Source of the DNA: a virus
IMG/VR virus record: IMGVR_UViG_3300044953_000566
Span: 1 to 38,381 of that record
Reading direction: 5' to 3' (one strand)
Length of the DNA stretch: 38,381 bases
The notes below the pieces were generated by a model that worked only from the letters and a program-made list of their open reading frames with translations, ran no database searches and had not been told where the DNA came from. Position 1 is the first letter of the stretch. Every line of letters starts with the position of its first letter. Below, piece after piece: positions 8,117-15,429 of this stretch. Made by a program: the position numbers and the translations under genes.

Positions 8117-8827
8117 TTATTGTGTAAGTGATGATAATATATATCTTAATTTAAGGTTGTCTTGAGTAAGATCAAATATTAAAACACCAAACTTGTTATT
8201 CACAGATACTTTTACATTTTCAGCGTTAATAAGTTTAAAATTATCAAAACTAACTGGTAGAATTTTTAGTTCATCACCTTGACAATTTTTACCAACAGTC
8301 AATTGAAACGAGTCAGTATTATGCCTCGCTTTATCAGTTAACTCACACTTAACCACACCATCTTCCTGATAGAAATAAATCTTATTTGTTTCAGTTGTAA
8401 ATGTAGATGCTTTGTTAATTTTTGCAAAATCATCTTTTGTTAGTTCAAAAGAGAAAGATGTTTCAAACCCGTTTATTTTTTCAGGCTTAATGGGAGATGG
8501 TACAAGAAAATCATCTTCGAATAGATGATATTTAAATTTAATTGCAGGTGATTTATACTCTAAGTAGTTTGGACCAACATTTAAGTTAAAATCATCTGAT
8601 TCAATACAATCAAGTACCCGGTTCAGCTTTTTTAAGTCGGGTATATTTAACGATCTTTCGAATTCATTCGAAAGGTTTAGTATAGAGTATAGGATCAGGG
8701 TGTTGTCCGTCGATGTTACTATTGTTGACAACCGGTCCTTCTCCACCTTCATGATGCACTGATCGTTTATCTTCGAGATTGAGTTTAGAAATTTTTCGAT
8801 TTGATTTTTTTTGAACTTTAATGTCAT
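8117..8827 (-). CDS. 45: Sliding clamp, T4 gp45-like
   Basis: About 236 aa from the ATG at 8827 (MTLKFKKNQIEKF), near the 228 aa of T4 gp45; an upstream in-frame ATG at 8845 is the alternative. The order of beta strands and the ending (KFGVLIFDLTQDNLKLRYILSSL) are those of phage clamps, which form a trimeric ring around DNA, tether the polymerase and activate late transcription with gp55. No single catalytic motif exists, so the call rests on overall pattern, size and position next to gp32. The 5' end overlaps the upstream gene by about 160 bases in another frame. Confidence 0.8.
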   Translation of the reverse strand: MTLKFKKNQIEKFLNSISKINDQCIMKVEKDRLSTIVTSTDNTLILYSILNLSNEFERSLNIPDLKKLNRVLDCIESDDFNLNVGPNYLEYKSPAIKFKYHLFEDDFLVPSPIKPEKINGFETSFSFELTKDDFAKINKASTFTTETNKIYFYQEDGVVKCELTDKARHNTDSFQLTVGKNCQGDELKILPVSFDNFKLINAENVKVSVNNKFGVLIFDLTQDNLKLRYILSSLTQ

Positions 8828-9188
8828 ATGCTGTAAATATTTCAACTAACTTACTAAGGTTTGATTCTATACCTTTTAATGTGGCTACCAATTCATTAGA
8901 ATCAACCAAGTTTACCTGACCACTTTGTTGTTGTGGTGATGATGGCGGTGGCATCGGTGATGGTGGTGGTATAACATAAGGTAAATTAGCCGCATTATCT
9001 GGGTGAGGTTGGTGGGGAGGGAGTTGAGGACCTCTCAACTCCCTCTCAAACAAGTTCTTTACATGGTTACTAGTAGGCTGTAAATTAGTTGAAATACCAA
9101 CTAAATTTTGATCTAATTTTTTTGTTTCACCATAAACGGCACCTAACAGCCCCAATAAAGCGTTACGTTGTTCGATCTCCTGGTTCAT
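8664..9188 (-). CDS. Hypothetical proline-rich protein overlapping the clamp gene
   Basis: A 174-residue protein lying between gp32 and the clamp. The N-terminal 50 residues are helical (ALLGLLGAVYGETKKLDQNL). Residues about 55-88 are a Pro/Ser/Gln linker (IPPPSPMPPPSSPQQQ), followed by a helical segment (LVATLKGIESNLSKLVEIF) and a charged His/Asp-rich tail. The last roughly 55 codons overlap the start of the clamp gene out of frame, a long overlap for a phage. It starts three bases before the gp32 stop boundary, so it belongs to that operon. Family unknown. Confidence 0.55.
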   Translation of the reverse strand: MNQEIEQRNALLGLLGAVYGETKKLDQNLVGISTNLQPTSNHVKNLFERELRGPQLPPHQPHPDNAANLPYVIPPPSPMPPPSSPQQQSGQVNLVDSNELVATLKGIESNLSKLVEIFTAYDIKVQKKSNRKISKLNLEDKRSVHHEGGEGPVVNNSNIDGQHPDPILYTKPFE

Positions 9189-9190
9189 AT

Positions 9191-10039
9191 TTACAGCTGG
9201 CTCAAGATATCGTCAATACTAGTGTCATTAGTTGTAAAAGCACCACTATGAACAGCTTTTGCACCGCTCAATTCTGCAATTGCTTCATCTGCAGCTGGAA
9301 GAGATGTAACAGCTGGTTTTGCAACCTCGTTAACATTTTTGCAATAGAAATGCTCATCAAGCATTTGTTTAAGTTCGTCTGCAGACTTACATCTAAACAC
9401 CGTTTCAAGATCGAAAACACCTTCGTAGATATTTTTTTGTTTTTCAGCTGACAACCCCAAATCACGACCAGCTGTTGTAAACCTACTAGAAGTATAAACT
9501 GTGTAATCACCTTGCTTTTCAACTTTAATCTTGAAACTGATACCTTCCTTACCAAGATCAAAGATACGTGGTCCGTATTCTTCGGAATCCTCACCACTAA
9601 TTGCACTATTAATAATAGTGTTCAATTGTTTACCGTAACGGTGAATTTTGTTTTTACCGTTATTTTCTGGATTAGTAGGATCATCTACAACATATACATT
9701 AACCATCCATTGCTCTGAACGACGGACAATTTTCATACGTTCCTTTTCTTCTTCGGTACCAGTACGCAACACACGGTAGCGTTCTTCTGCAATTGGATCA
9801 CGTTCACCGAACGTGGTTGGTGACATTGCACTTACATACTTGCCTGTTGCAAGAGAGTTCCAACCATGACTGTAATAGTGGAAAAATGTCTTCTTAGGAT
9901 CTTTAACGTTTGGTAGTAACCTTACAGTATAGGTATGACCAGGTTTAAGTTGAAGAATATCACCGACACCGGTATTTGACTTAGTGTCAGTTAATGCTTG
10001 TTTAATCGATTCGAACATTGATAGATTGAAGGTACTCAT
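9191..10039 (-). CDS. 32: Single-stranded DNA-binding protein, T4 gp32-like
   Basis: A 282-residue protein near the 301 aa of T4 gp32, which coats single-stranded DNA during replication and recombination. Recognisable segments are the N-terminal cooperativity region (FESIKQAL), LKPGHTYTVRLLPNVKDPKKTFFHYYSHGW, and NVYVVDDPTNPENNGK followed by HRYGKQL, the gp32 core signature. The C-terminal tail is acidic (TNDTSIDDILSQL), as needed for contacts with partner proteins. I do not see the His-Cys3 zinc ligand set of T4 gp32; several non-coliform T4-like phages also lack it. It follows the probable gp59 gene, as in T4. Confidence 0.88.
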   Translation of the reverse strand: MSTFNLSMFESIKQALTDTKSNTGVGDILQLKPGHTYTVRLLPNVKDPKKTFFHYYSHGWNSLATGKYVSAMSPTTFGERDPIAEERYRVLRTGTEEEKERMKIVRRSEQWMVNVYVVDDPTNPENNGKNKIHRYGKQLNTIINSAISGEDSEEYGPRIFDLGKEGISFKIKVEKQGDYTVYTSSRFTTAGRDLGLSAEKQKNIYEGVFDLETVFRCKSADELKQMLDEHFYCKNVNEVAKPAVTSLPAADEAIAELSGAKAVHSGAFTTNDTSIDDILSQL

Positions 10040-10048
10040 AGTATATTA

Positions 10049-10744
10049 TTATAATGGCTTGGTTTTGGTTAAAATCAACAATTTTGTTTGTATTATTTCA
10101 AGTGCTTTTCTGATTGTGTGTTTGAGTTTAGTGGATGTGATGTATTTGGTTCGTGTTTTATGATATATGTCATAAAAATCTTTGCAATAAAAATCTAATA
10201 GTTCTGGTTCAATTCGTTTAATTTGTTGTTCAATGGATAAGCTGTGTAAAATATAAAAATTAATTTTATGTTCTTTTAAATGTAGAAGAAAAATAGGTAT
10301 CGATGCACTGTTTAATTCTTTATACTCATTTAGAGTAATATTTTGCTCAACGCAAAATGAGTATATGTTTTTTAACCCAGCTTTACAATCATTAATACAT
10401 ACTTCACTATCTGTATCTTGCGTTTCTTTTTGTCTCAAATATTGAGTATATGCAATAATCGCTTTTCGGGTATTATAAAAACTTAAATCAAAATATTCAT
10501 CCTTTGAATAAATCTCATATGGTGCCCAAAAGAAGTCATTTAGAGAAATATTTTTGTTATTTTTAAAAAATGCTCCTAACTTTTTAAGAGTTATATAAAT
10601 TTCATCATTTAATTTAGAAAAATCTTGACGTAATTTAAATGGTTTGTTTTTAGATTTTTTTGACGTCACCAAAAATGTGTTGTATATATTTTTTTCCTCT
10701 TGGGTTATAACATTTTTTGAGAGAATTGATATATTTTGTGACAT
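10049..10744 (-). CDS. 59: Probable helicase loader, T4 gp59-like
   Basis: A 231-residue, helix-rich, basic protein. From residue about 125 the pattern LKNIYSFCVEQNITLNEYKE, then IPIFLLHLKEHKINFYILHSL, parallels the IRNIYYF..FKEIF..YIFKLLQSNIISFETFILLDSF stretch of T4 gp59. Length (217 aa in T4) and position directly upstream of gp32 also agree. gp59 loads gp41 helicase onto gp32-coated forks. The first 32 codons overlap the preceding gene in another frame, so a later start is possible. The resemblance was found by eye and is moderate. Confidence 0.5.
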   Translation of the reverse strand: MSQNISILSKNVITQEEKNIYNTFLVTSKKSKNKPFKLRQDFSKLNDEIYITLKKLGAFFKNNKNISLNDFFWAPYEIYSKDEYFDLSFYNTRKAIIAYTQYLRQKETQDTDSEVCINDCKAGLKNIYSFCVEQNITLNEYKELNSASIPIFLLHLKEHKINFYILHSLSIEQQIKRIEPELLDFYCKDFYDIYHKTRTKYITSTKLKHTIRKALEIIQTKLLILTKTKPL

Positions 10745-10997
10745 ATTTTGATTTAGTAATAGTGTTATCGTAGTCGATAAACATTTTCACGATTTCATAA
10801 TCTGAATCTGCATCTAATAACTGTTTTAATATAACTTTAAACTTTGGATCTTTCAACACTAAAAGAAATATATTTTGAAAGGATAATTTTTTACCAATTA
10901 ATAAAGTACAAAATGTGCAAAATGAAAGAAGCGTATGCTCAGTTTCATCTTCGATTATTGCACTTGATGGCATTATCGGTATGGTGGTAGTTATCAT
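10650..10997 (-). CDS. Hypothetical protein, 115 aa
   Basis: An unrecognised protein in the slot where T4 has gp33 or dsbA relative to gp59. Two Cys pairs (SFCTFCTLL) lie near the N terminus, and the C-terminal half is basic (SLKKCYNPRGKKYIQHIFGDVKK). Its start overlaps the previous stop by four bases (ATGA), giving tight coupling. Its 3' 95 bases overlap the gp59-like gene. I could not match it to gp33. Confidence 0.5.
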   Translation of the reverse strand: MITTTIPIMPSSAIIEDETEHTLLSFCTFCTLLIGKKLSFQNIFLLVLKDPKFKVILKQLLDADSDYEIVKMFIDYDNTITKSKYVTKYINSLKKCYNPRGKKYIQHIFGDVKKI

Positions 10998-11320
10998 AGA
11001 GGTTTAAAATGTTTTGTTAGCCCCAAAAATTCATTCGTAAATTTGAATATATTACCAGTACCTTTACCAAAAATCTTTTTAGTTATGCTGCTGTAATCAA
11101 TCGCTGATGTTGGATTTTTGTGTATAGCTACTTCTTTAGTAGTAGTATTAACAACAAATATAATATCACATTTGAATTTTTTAAATATAATCGTCAACAA
11201 TTCAGCAGGTGGTACAGATGTATCAAAAAAACTAATAAAATAAGCATTATTAGTTTTCAAATCGAAAAACTGTGTCGTTGTAAATTTTTCTTTTAAAAAA
11301 TTTGCAAAATATTGATTCAC
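10994..11320 (-). CDS. Hypothetical protein, 108 aa
   Basis: A small alpha/beta protein (CDIIFVVNTTTKEVAIHKNP) with a Gly/Lys-rich loop (KKIFGKGTGNIFKF) that is not a P-loop. Family unknown. It lies 28 bases downstream of the C-terminal helicase gene and is coupled by ATGA overlap to the next gene, so it links the helicase piece to the gp59-gp32 operon. Confidence 0.5.
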   Translation of the reverse strand: MNQYFANFLKEKFTTTQFFDLKTNNAYFISFFDTSVPPAELLTIIFKKFKCDIIFVVNTTTKEVAIHKNPTSAIDYSSITKKIFGKGTGNIFKFTNEFLGLTKHFKPL

Positions 11321-11348
11321 CCATATATTTAAGATATTTGATGAATAA

Positions 11349-11870
11349 TCAACTTGCGAACATTGAAAGATTACTCAAAGACTGACTATCAACTCCGATA
11401 TTTTCAGCGTCATCCGATTGTGTAATTGTCAATGTTGAATAATCAATCTTCATTGCTGTTGTGGTGCCTCGTGCTCCGAATCGGTTTTTCATCATACCCA
11501 TTCGAATAAGTTCAAGCTCACGATCTTCATCATTTTGAAAGATTGATACAATAACATCAGCCGTAGCGGCTAGTCCAATTGAATTTTTAGTTAAAATATC
11601 ATTACAATAAAATAAATTATCACCTGTAACGCTAATATCTATTGTTTCTAGCTCACCGAGCTCTTCTATAGAAGATATTTCATCATTATAATCTATCTGT
11701 CTGTCTGTAATTATATTTTTATCTTCTTGCTCTTTGATAATTTTCTTGATAGTATTAACATACTCATCAACTGTCAATTGATTATCAACTAACCCTAAAG
11801 TTGACATCAGTTCAACTTTTCTCTTAATAAAATTTGTAAGATTTGATTCTCTATCGGTCTGCATTTTCAT
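11349..11870 (-). CDS. 41: Replicative helicase gp41, C-terminal piece with N-terminal split-intein half (IntC)
   Basis: A 173-residue protein in two parts. Residues 1-96 end in an intein C-terminal domain (SVTGDNLFYCNDILTKN, block F/G), with catalytic Asn96 and Ser97 as the +1 residue. Residues 97-173 continue gp41: SIGLAATADVIVSIFQ, then MGMMKNRFGARGTT, the DnaB-like C-terminal motif with arginine finger. The complementary N-terminal piece with IntN lies upstream at 12009-13412. The penultimate intein residue is Lys, not the usual His. Residues 1 to about 55 precede the recognisable IntC and resemble nothing known to me. Confidence 0.85.
   Translation of the reverse strand: MKMQTDRESNLTNFIKRKVELMSTLGLVDNQLTVDEYVNTIKKIIKEQEDKNIITDRQIDYNDEISSIEELGELETIDISVTGDNLFYCNDILTKNSIGLAATADVIVSIFQNDEDRELELIRMGMMKNRFGARGTTTAMKIDYSTLTITQSDDAENIGVDSQSLSNLSMFAS
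11583..11870 (-). other. Split intein C-half (IntC) of gp41
   Basis: Codons 1-96 of the C-terminal helicase ORF. The core beginning near EISSIEELGE resembles the published phage gp41-type split IntC halves. It ends in Lys-Asn before Ser+1. Confidence 0.8.
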
Positions 11871-12008
11871 AAATTTGTTTGATTAACTCAGTTGGAGTTG
11901 ATTACACATATATAACTTTATCTGTTTGTTTTTTTACCTCACCTCTTGAAAAAAAATATCAAACTCCCCTTTTTATACACTGTACATATGCTCGTTTACT
12001 CTGGTTTG
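11871..12008 (-). other. 138-nt spacer between the two gp41 cistrons
   Basis: Non-coding spacer containing a purine-rich stretch (AAGAGGTGAGG on the minus strand) and several T-runs, with stops in all relevant frames. No endonuclease ORF or clear terminator is present. Confidence 0.6.
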
Positions 12009-13412
12009 TCATACACTAGATTTTAGTGTGGGGTTTGCAGATACAGTAGATGTTCTTACATTTAATTTGTCTGCAACAGATAACCCGTCTGTGATAGATA
12101 GCCTACCACGATTAGTTGGAAACTTATGATCACCACTAACCACAATTTGCTTACCTGTTTTGGTTGTAATTTTATAACATTTTTTGATGTTTTTGTGGTG
12201 GACTTGTCGTACGGTTTTATAACCATCATTAGCTATAATTTGATCACCGGGTTTGATATCTTTCATTTTTACAAAACTACCATCAACTAACTGTACTAGT
12301 TGATTAACTTCAATACACTCACTAATCGTGTTTAGATCTGGATTAGCAATATCGAACCCAGATCTGTTTAATTGGGTTGCGCTTATGACAGGGCAGTTAA
12401 AAATATACGACATTGCACGTATCTGTTCTGTGACATGCTTAATTCGTTCATAGCTATTATTACCAATTGGTGAGTGTAATAGATTCAGATAGTCTAGTAC
12501 AATAGCGTCAATCTTCAGGCCTTTATCTTCTATTTTCTTAATAAACGCTTGAATCTGCCTTGGTGTAACAGTTGCTGGTGGAAACTCTTTAATTAGGATT
12601 TTACTCGTTGGTGTGTTCTTTTTGATTTCATCAATTGCGTGTTTTAGAGCTTTGGTCTCCAAATGAAGCGTTTTCATCGGTATTTTACTAACATTTGTAC
12701 AAATACGCTTAGCATATAAAATTTCTGGCATTTCTAACGTTATAAGCAATACCGTTTTACCTTGGTTAGCTATGTTAGCAGCAATATTGCCCAAAAATAT
12801 AGATTTACCAATGTTAGTCTCACCAGCAAACACATACAATGCTCGACCATCTCGTTGAAACCCACCACCAATATAATCATCCAACCAAGGCCATTCACTA
12901 GGTATTGTTTCTTGAACAAAAAGGATATCTTTAATAACATCGTCAATCTTGTCATACAGGTCTAACCCCATGTCAGTCTGCAATGAAATATTGCAACTCT
13001 TTTCAAACTTATCTAAAATGACCGATGTATCAGCGTTACCTTTTGAAACTTCCGAAGCAATATCCAATAACGTGTTAAACACAGCTTTCTCTTTAAGAAA
13101 CTGCTCTGTGTTGGTATATAGTTCATCATTGTTGTAGTTAGTATCTAGCGTTTTAAACATCACTAGTACATTTTTGAACGAATCTTTGATTATATCATTA
13201 ACACAATATTGCTTTATCTCAGTTAGGTTAGGTAGTTCATTGCGCGCATCGTAAAACTGCTTAATGATGCTAAAAATTTGCTTGTTATCTTTGTTCTTAA
13301 AATATACATCCTTGGTAAAATCGATAACACTTGCAAGATACACCTTGTCTGTGCAACACTTATATAAAAAGATGTTTTCGAAAAAGTCTAGATCAAGTTT
13401 CAACATTAACAT
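12009..13412 (-). CDS. 41: Replicative helicase gp41, N-terminal piece with C-terminal split-intein half (IntN)
   Basis: A 467-residue ORF. Residues 1-365 are a T4 gp41/DnaB-type helicase: Walker A AGETNIGKS (196-204), Walker B IDAIVLDYLNLL (301-312) and SATQLNRSGFD. At DLNTISE|C the helicase stops and a 102-residue IntN begins with Cys366. It contains block A, then KPGDQII, and a block B with SGDH (position 61-64 of the intein). The two exteins sum to about 442 residues against 475 in T4. The fork helicase can be complete only if the halves trans-splice with the product of 11349-11870. Confidence 0.9.
   Translation of the reverse strand: MLMLKLDLDFFENIFLYKCCTDKVYLASVIDFTKDVYFKNKDNKQIFSIIKQFYDARNELPNLTEIKQYCVNDIIKDSFKNVLVMFKTLDTNYNNDELYTNTEQFLKEKAVFNTLLDIASEVSKGNADTSVILDKFEKSCNISLQTDMGLDLYDKIDDVIKDILFVQETIPSEWPWLDDYIGGGFQRDGRALYVFAGETNIGKSIFLGNIAANIANQGKTVLLITLEMPEILYAKRICTNVSKIPMKTLHLETKALKHAIDEIKKNTPTSKILIKEFPPATVTPRQIQAFIKKIEDKGLKIDAIVLDYLNLLHSPIGNNSYERIKHVTEQIRAMSYIFNCPVISATQLNRSGFDIANPDLNTISECIEVNQLVQLVDGSFVKMKDIKPGDQIIANDGYKTVRQVHHKNIKKCYKITTKTGKQIVVSGDHKFPTNRGRLSITDGLSVADKLNVRTSTVSANPTLKSSV
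12012..12317 (-). other. Split intein N-half (IntN) of gp41
   Basis: 102 residues from nucleophile Cys to the stop codon, with block A (CIEVNQLVQL), KPGDQII and block B SGDHKFPT. It is the size of known split IntN halves and has no endonuclease domain. Confidence 0.85.
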
Positions 13413-13480
13413 AAGATAGGTTATATTGGGGCAATATCAAGCTAGAATTTGAAAAGTTAGTTGTTAGATATGTGGTGAAG

Positions 13481-13488
13481 ACTAAATA
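13481..13488 (+). promoter_or_regulatory. Late-promoter-like octamer ACTAAATA, 5 nt before DUF1501 ATG
   Basis: ACTAAATA, then CATGC, then the ATG at 13494. The same octamer and spacing occur before the gene at 37585. Confidence 0.45.
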
Positions 13489-13493
13489 CATGC

Positions 13494-14753
13494 ATGTATA
13501 ACAGACGCGATGCATTAAAAGTCGGTGTAACTAGTTGGATCACACTACATCAAATGCTGAGATCACAGGAGAATGACAAACCAAAAGCTAATTCCGTTGT
13601 ACAAATCTATTTACCTGGTGGGATGGCTCATCAAGAATCGTGGGATTATAAGATAAACGGATCACCCGAATATAGAGGTCCTTTTGGGGGTATTAAAACT
13701 AAAATCGACGGTGTGTATTTTGGAGAACTTCTTAAAGAAACTGCTAAGATTGCTGATAATCTTACTGTGATTCGCTCTGTAACGCATGGTGAAGCTGCTC
13801 ATGAGAGAGGCACACACAACATGTTAACAGGCTACAGGCCATCACCAGCACTATCTTACCCATCATTTGGTAGTGTTATTAGTCATGAATTAGGAAATCG
13901 TAACAATTTACCATCATATGTGTTAGTTCCCAATCAATTTGCACCAGAAAACGGCACTGGTTATTTATCTACTAAATATGGTCCGTTTGCTTTAGGTGCA
14001 AACCCAGAAGACCCCGGGTTTGTTGTTAAAGATCTCAATACCCCAAAGGATATTTCCGATAAACAATTTGATAGACGCAAAACTCTTCTTGGTGCTGTTG
14101 ATGATTTATTCAAATTGAGAGAATCTAACGTTGATGGTATTAAAGCAATGGACTCTTTCTATGATCAAGCATACGCAATGATTTCATCTAAAGAAGCTCG
14201 TGAAGCTTTTGATTTATCCAAAGAACCAAATAGTGTGCGTGATGCATATGGTCGTAATGCAGCTGGTCAACGGTTACTTTTAGCACGTAGATTAATTGAA
14301 GCAGGTGTTAGAATGGTAACGGTGACATATGGTGGGTGGGATCACCATTCGAATATTAAGCAAGCTTTTGAATCTAATATGGTAAACTTTGATAAAGCTT
14401 ATGCATACTTCATTACAGACTTAAAACAACGTGGATTATTGTCATCTACCCTTGTGATGGTTTCGTCTGAGTTTGGCCGTACACCAAAAATTAACGCTAC
14501 CAATGGTAGAGATCACTGGCCTCGTGTATTTTCTACCGTTTTAGCGGGAGGTGGTATTAAAGCTGGGTTTGCTTACGGTACTTCTGATGCTTTAGCAGCT
14601 GAACCTGATGAAAACCCAGTAAGTCCTGGTGAAATAGCTGCCACTCTTTATCATTTAATTGGTATATCACCAAGAAAGAAGCTTATGACATCAGATTTAA
14701 GACCAGTTGAGGTGGTTTACGAAGCAGATCCGATAGAAAAGATCTTAGCATAA
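13494..14753 (+). CDS. DUF1501 family exported protein (second copy)
   Basis: A 419-residue DUF1501 protein on the opposite strand from the first copy and clearly diverged from it. It begins MYNRRDALKVGVTSW, a twin-arginine signal, then YLPGGMAHQESWDYK. Later family blocks are TYGGWDHHSN, SSEFGRTPKINATNGRDHWP and FSTVLAGGGIKAGFAYG. The signal implies export by Tat and the conserved His/Asp blocks suggest an intact active site, though substrates of this family are unknown. It has no partner PSD1 gene here. It is flanked by the gp41 operon and a bidirectional terminator, and a late-promoter-like octamer precedes it. Confidence 0.88.
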   Translation: MYNRRDALKVGVTSWITLHQMLRSQENDKPKANSVVQIYLPGGMAHQESWDYKINGSPEYRGPFGGIKTKIDGVYFGELLKETAKIADNLTVIRSVTHGEAAHERGTHNMLTGYRPSPALSYPSFGSVISHELGNRNNLPSYVLVPNQFAPENGTGYLSTKYGPFALGANPEDPGFVVKDLNTPKDISDKQFDRRKTLLGAVDDLFKLRESNVDGIKAMDSFYDQAYAMISSKEAREAFDLSKEPNSVRDAYGRNAAGQRLLLARRLIEAGVRMVTVTYGGWDHHSNIKQAFESNMVNFDKAYAYFITDLKQRGLLSSTLVMVSSEFGRTPKINATNGRDHWPRVFSTVLAGGGIKAGFAYGTSDALAAEPDENPVSPGEIAATLYHLIGISPRKKLMTSDLRPVEVVYEADPIEKILA

Positions 14754-14777
14754 AAAAAAAGGCAGCAGCCTTTTTTT
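14754..14777. terminator. Bidirectional rho-independent terminator
   Basis: A-run, GGC-AGCA-GCC hairpin and T-run immediately after the DUF1501 stop. It reads equally as a terminator for the minus-strand glycosyltransferase gene ending at 14776. Confidence 0.75.
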
Positions 14778-15429
14778 ATTTTGATTTCCATTTTTTAAGG
14801 AACCACTCTTGACCTTTCTTCCATTCATCAGTAAAGCTTCTCAACCCTGGTGATGCATGAGTAATTATTATATCACCTACTCCGACTTTCACACCAGCTT
14901 TATGACAAGCCATTGAAAAGTCTAAGTCGTAAAAGTGAAAGCCAGCTGGATTGGTTGTATCAAATCTAACCTTGTTGAATACTTCTGTTTTTACAGCCAT
15001 AAACACACCATCAATTAATATAACCCGGTCGGGATAGCTACCAAAACTAGTCATAAACTTCTTACTAGTTGTATCGCTTAAATGAGCTACAGCACCTCTA
15101 TGCTGTGATCTGTCACCCATCAAATGCCATAATGCTGGCTCTTGTAATTTGACCTCTCTTGTACCTGCACATCCAACGACGTCGAAGTCACGTCCCAATG
15201 TATCAAGTTGACGTTTTAATGCTTCAGGCGCTTCAATTATTACGTCATCGTGAACAAAAACAAGCCAGTCGTTTGAATCTTTAAAAACATTAATTGCATT
15301 GTTATAAACAACATGCAATGGGTCTGTATTATGTTTGAAAAAAGCTACTGTATGTACATCATTAACACCGCTGTTATATAATAGCGTTGTTTGTGAATCA
15401 CCTTTAGTCGCTGATATTAATTGGATCAT
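14776..15429 (-). CDS. Glycosyltransferase, GT-A fold
   Basis: A 217-residue protein with a GT2-like layout. The nucleotide-sugar half includes NNAINVFKDSNDWLVFVHDD; the HDD at about residues 60-62 serves as the DxD metal site. A variable acceptor region and a DLDFSMACHKAGVKVGV segment (the ED-like region) follow. No signal or membrane segment is present, so it acts in the cytoplasm, possibly modifying DNA or a host or virion glycan. It overlaps the amidotransferase gene by four bases (ATGA), so the two are co-translated and may act in one pathway. Confidence 0.75.
   Translation of the reverse strand: MIQLISATKGDSQTTLLYNSGVNDVHTVAFFKHNTDPLHVVYNNAINVFKDSNDWLVFVHDDVIIEAPEALKRQLDTLGRDFDVVGCAGTREVKLQEPALWHLMGDRSQHRGAVAHLSDTTSKKFMTSFGSYPDRVILIDGVFMAVKTEVFNKVRFDTTNPAGFHFYDLDFSMACHKAGVKVGVGDIIITHASPGLRSFTDEWKKGQEWFLKKWKSK

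Noticed and set aside
10650-10997. Assignment of the 115-aa protein as late co-activator gp33
   Set aside because: Length and location are compatible, but no similarity to T4 gp33 was seen.
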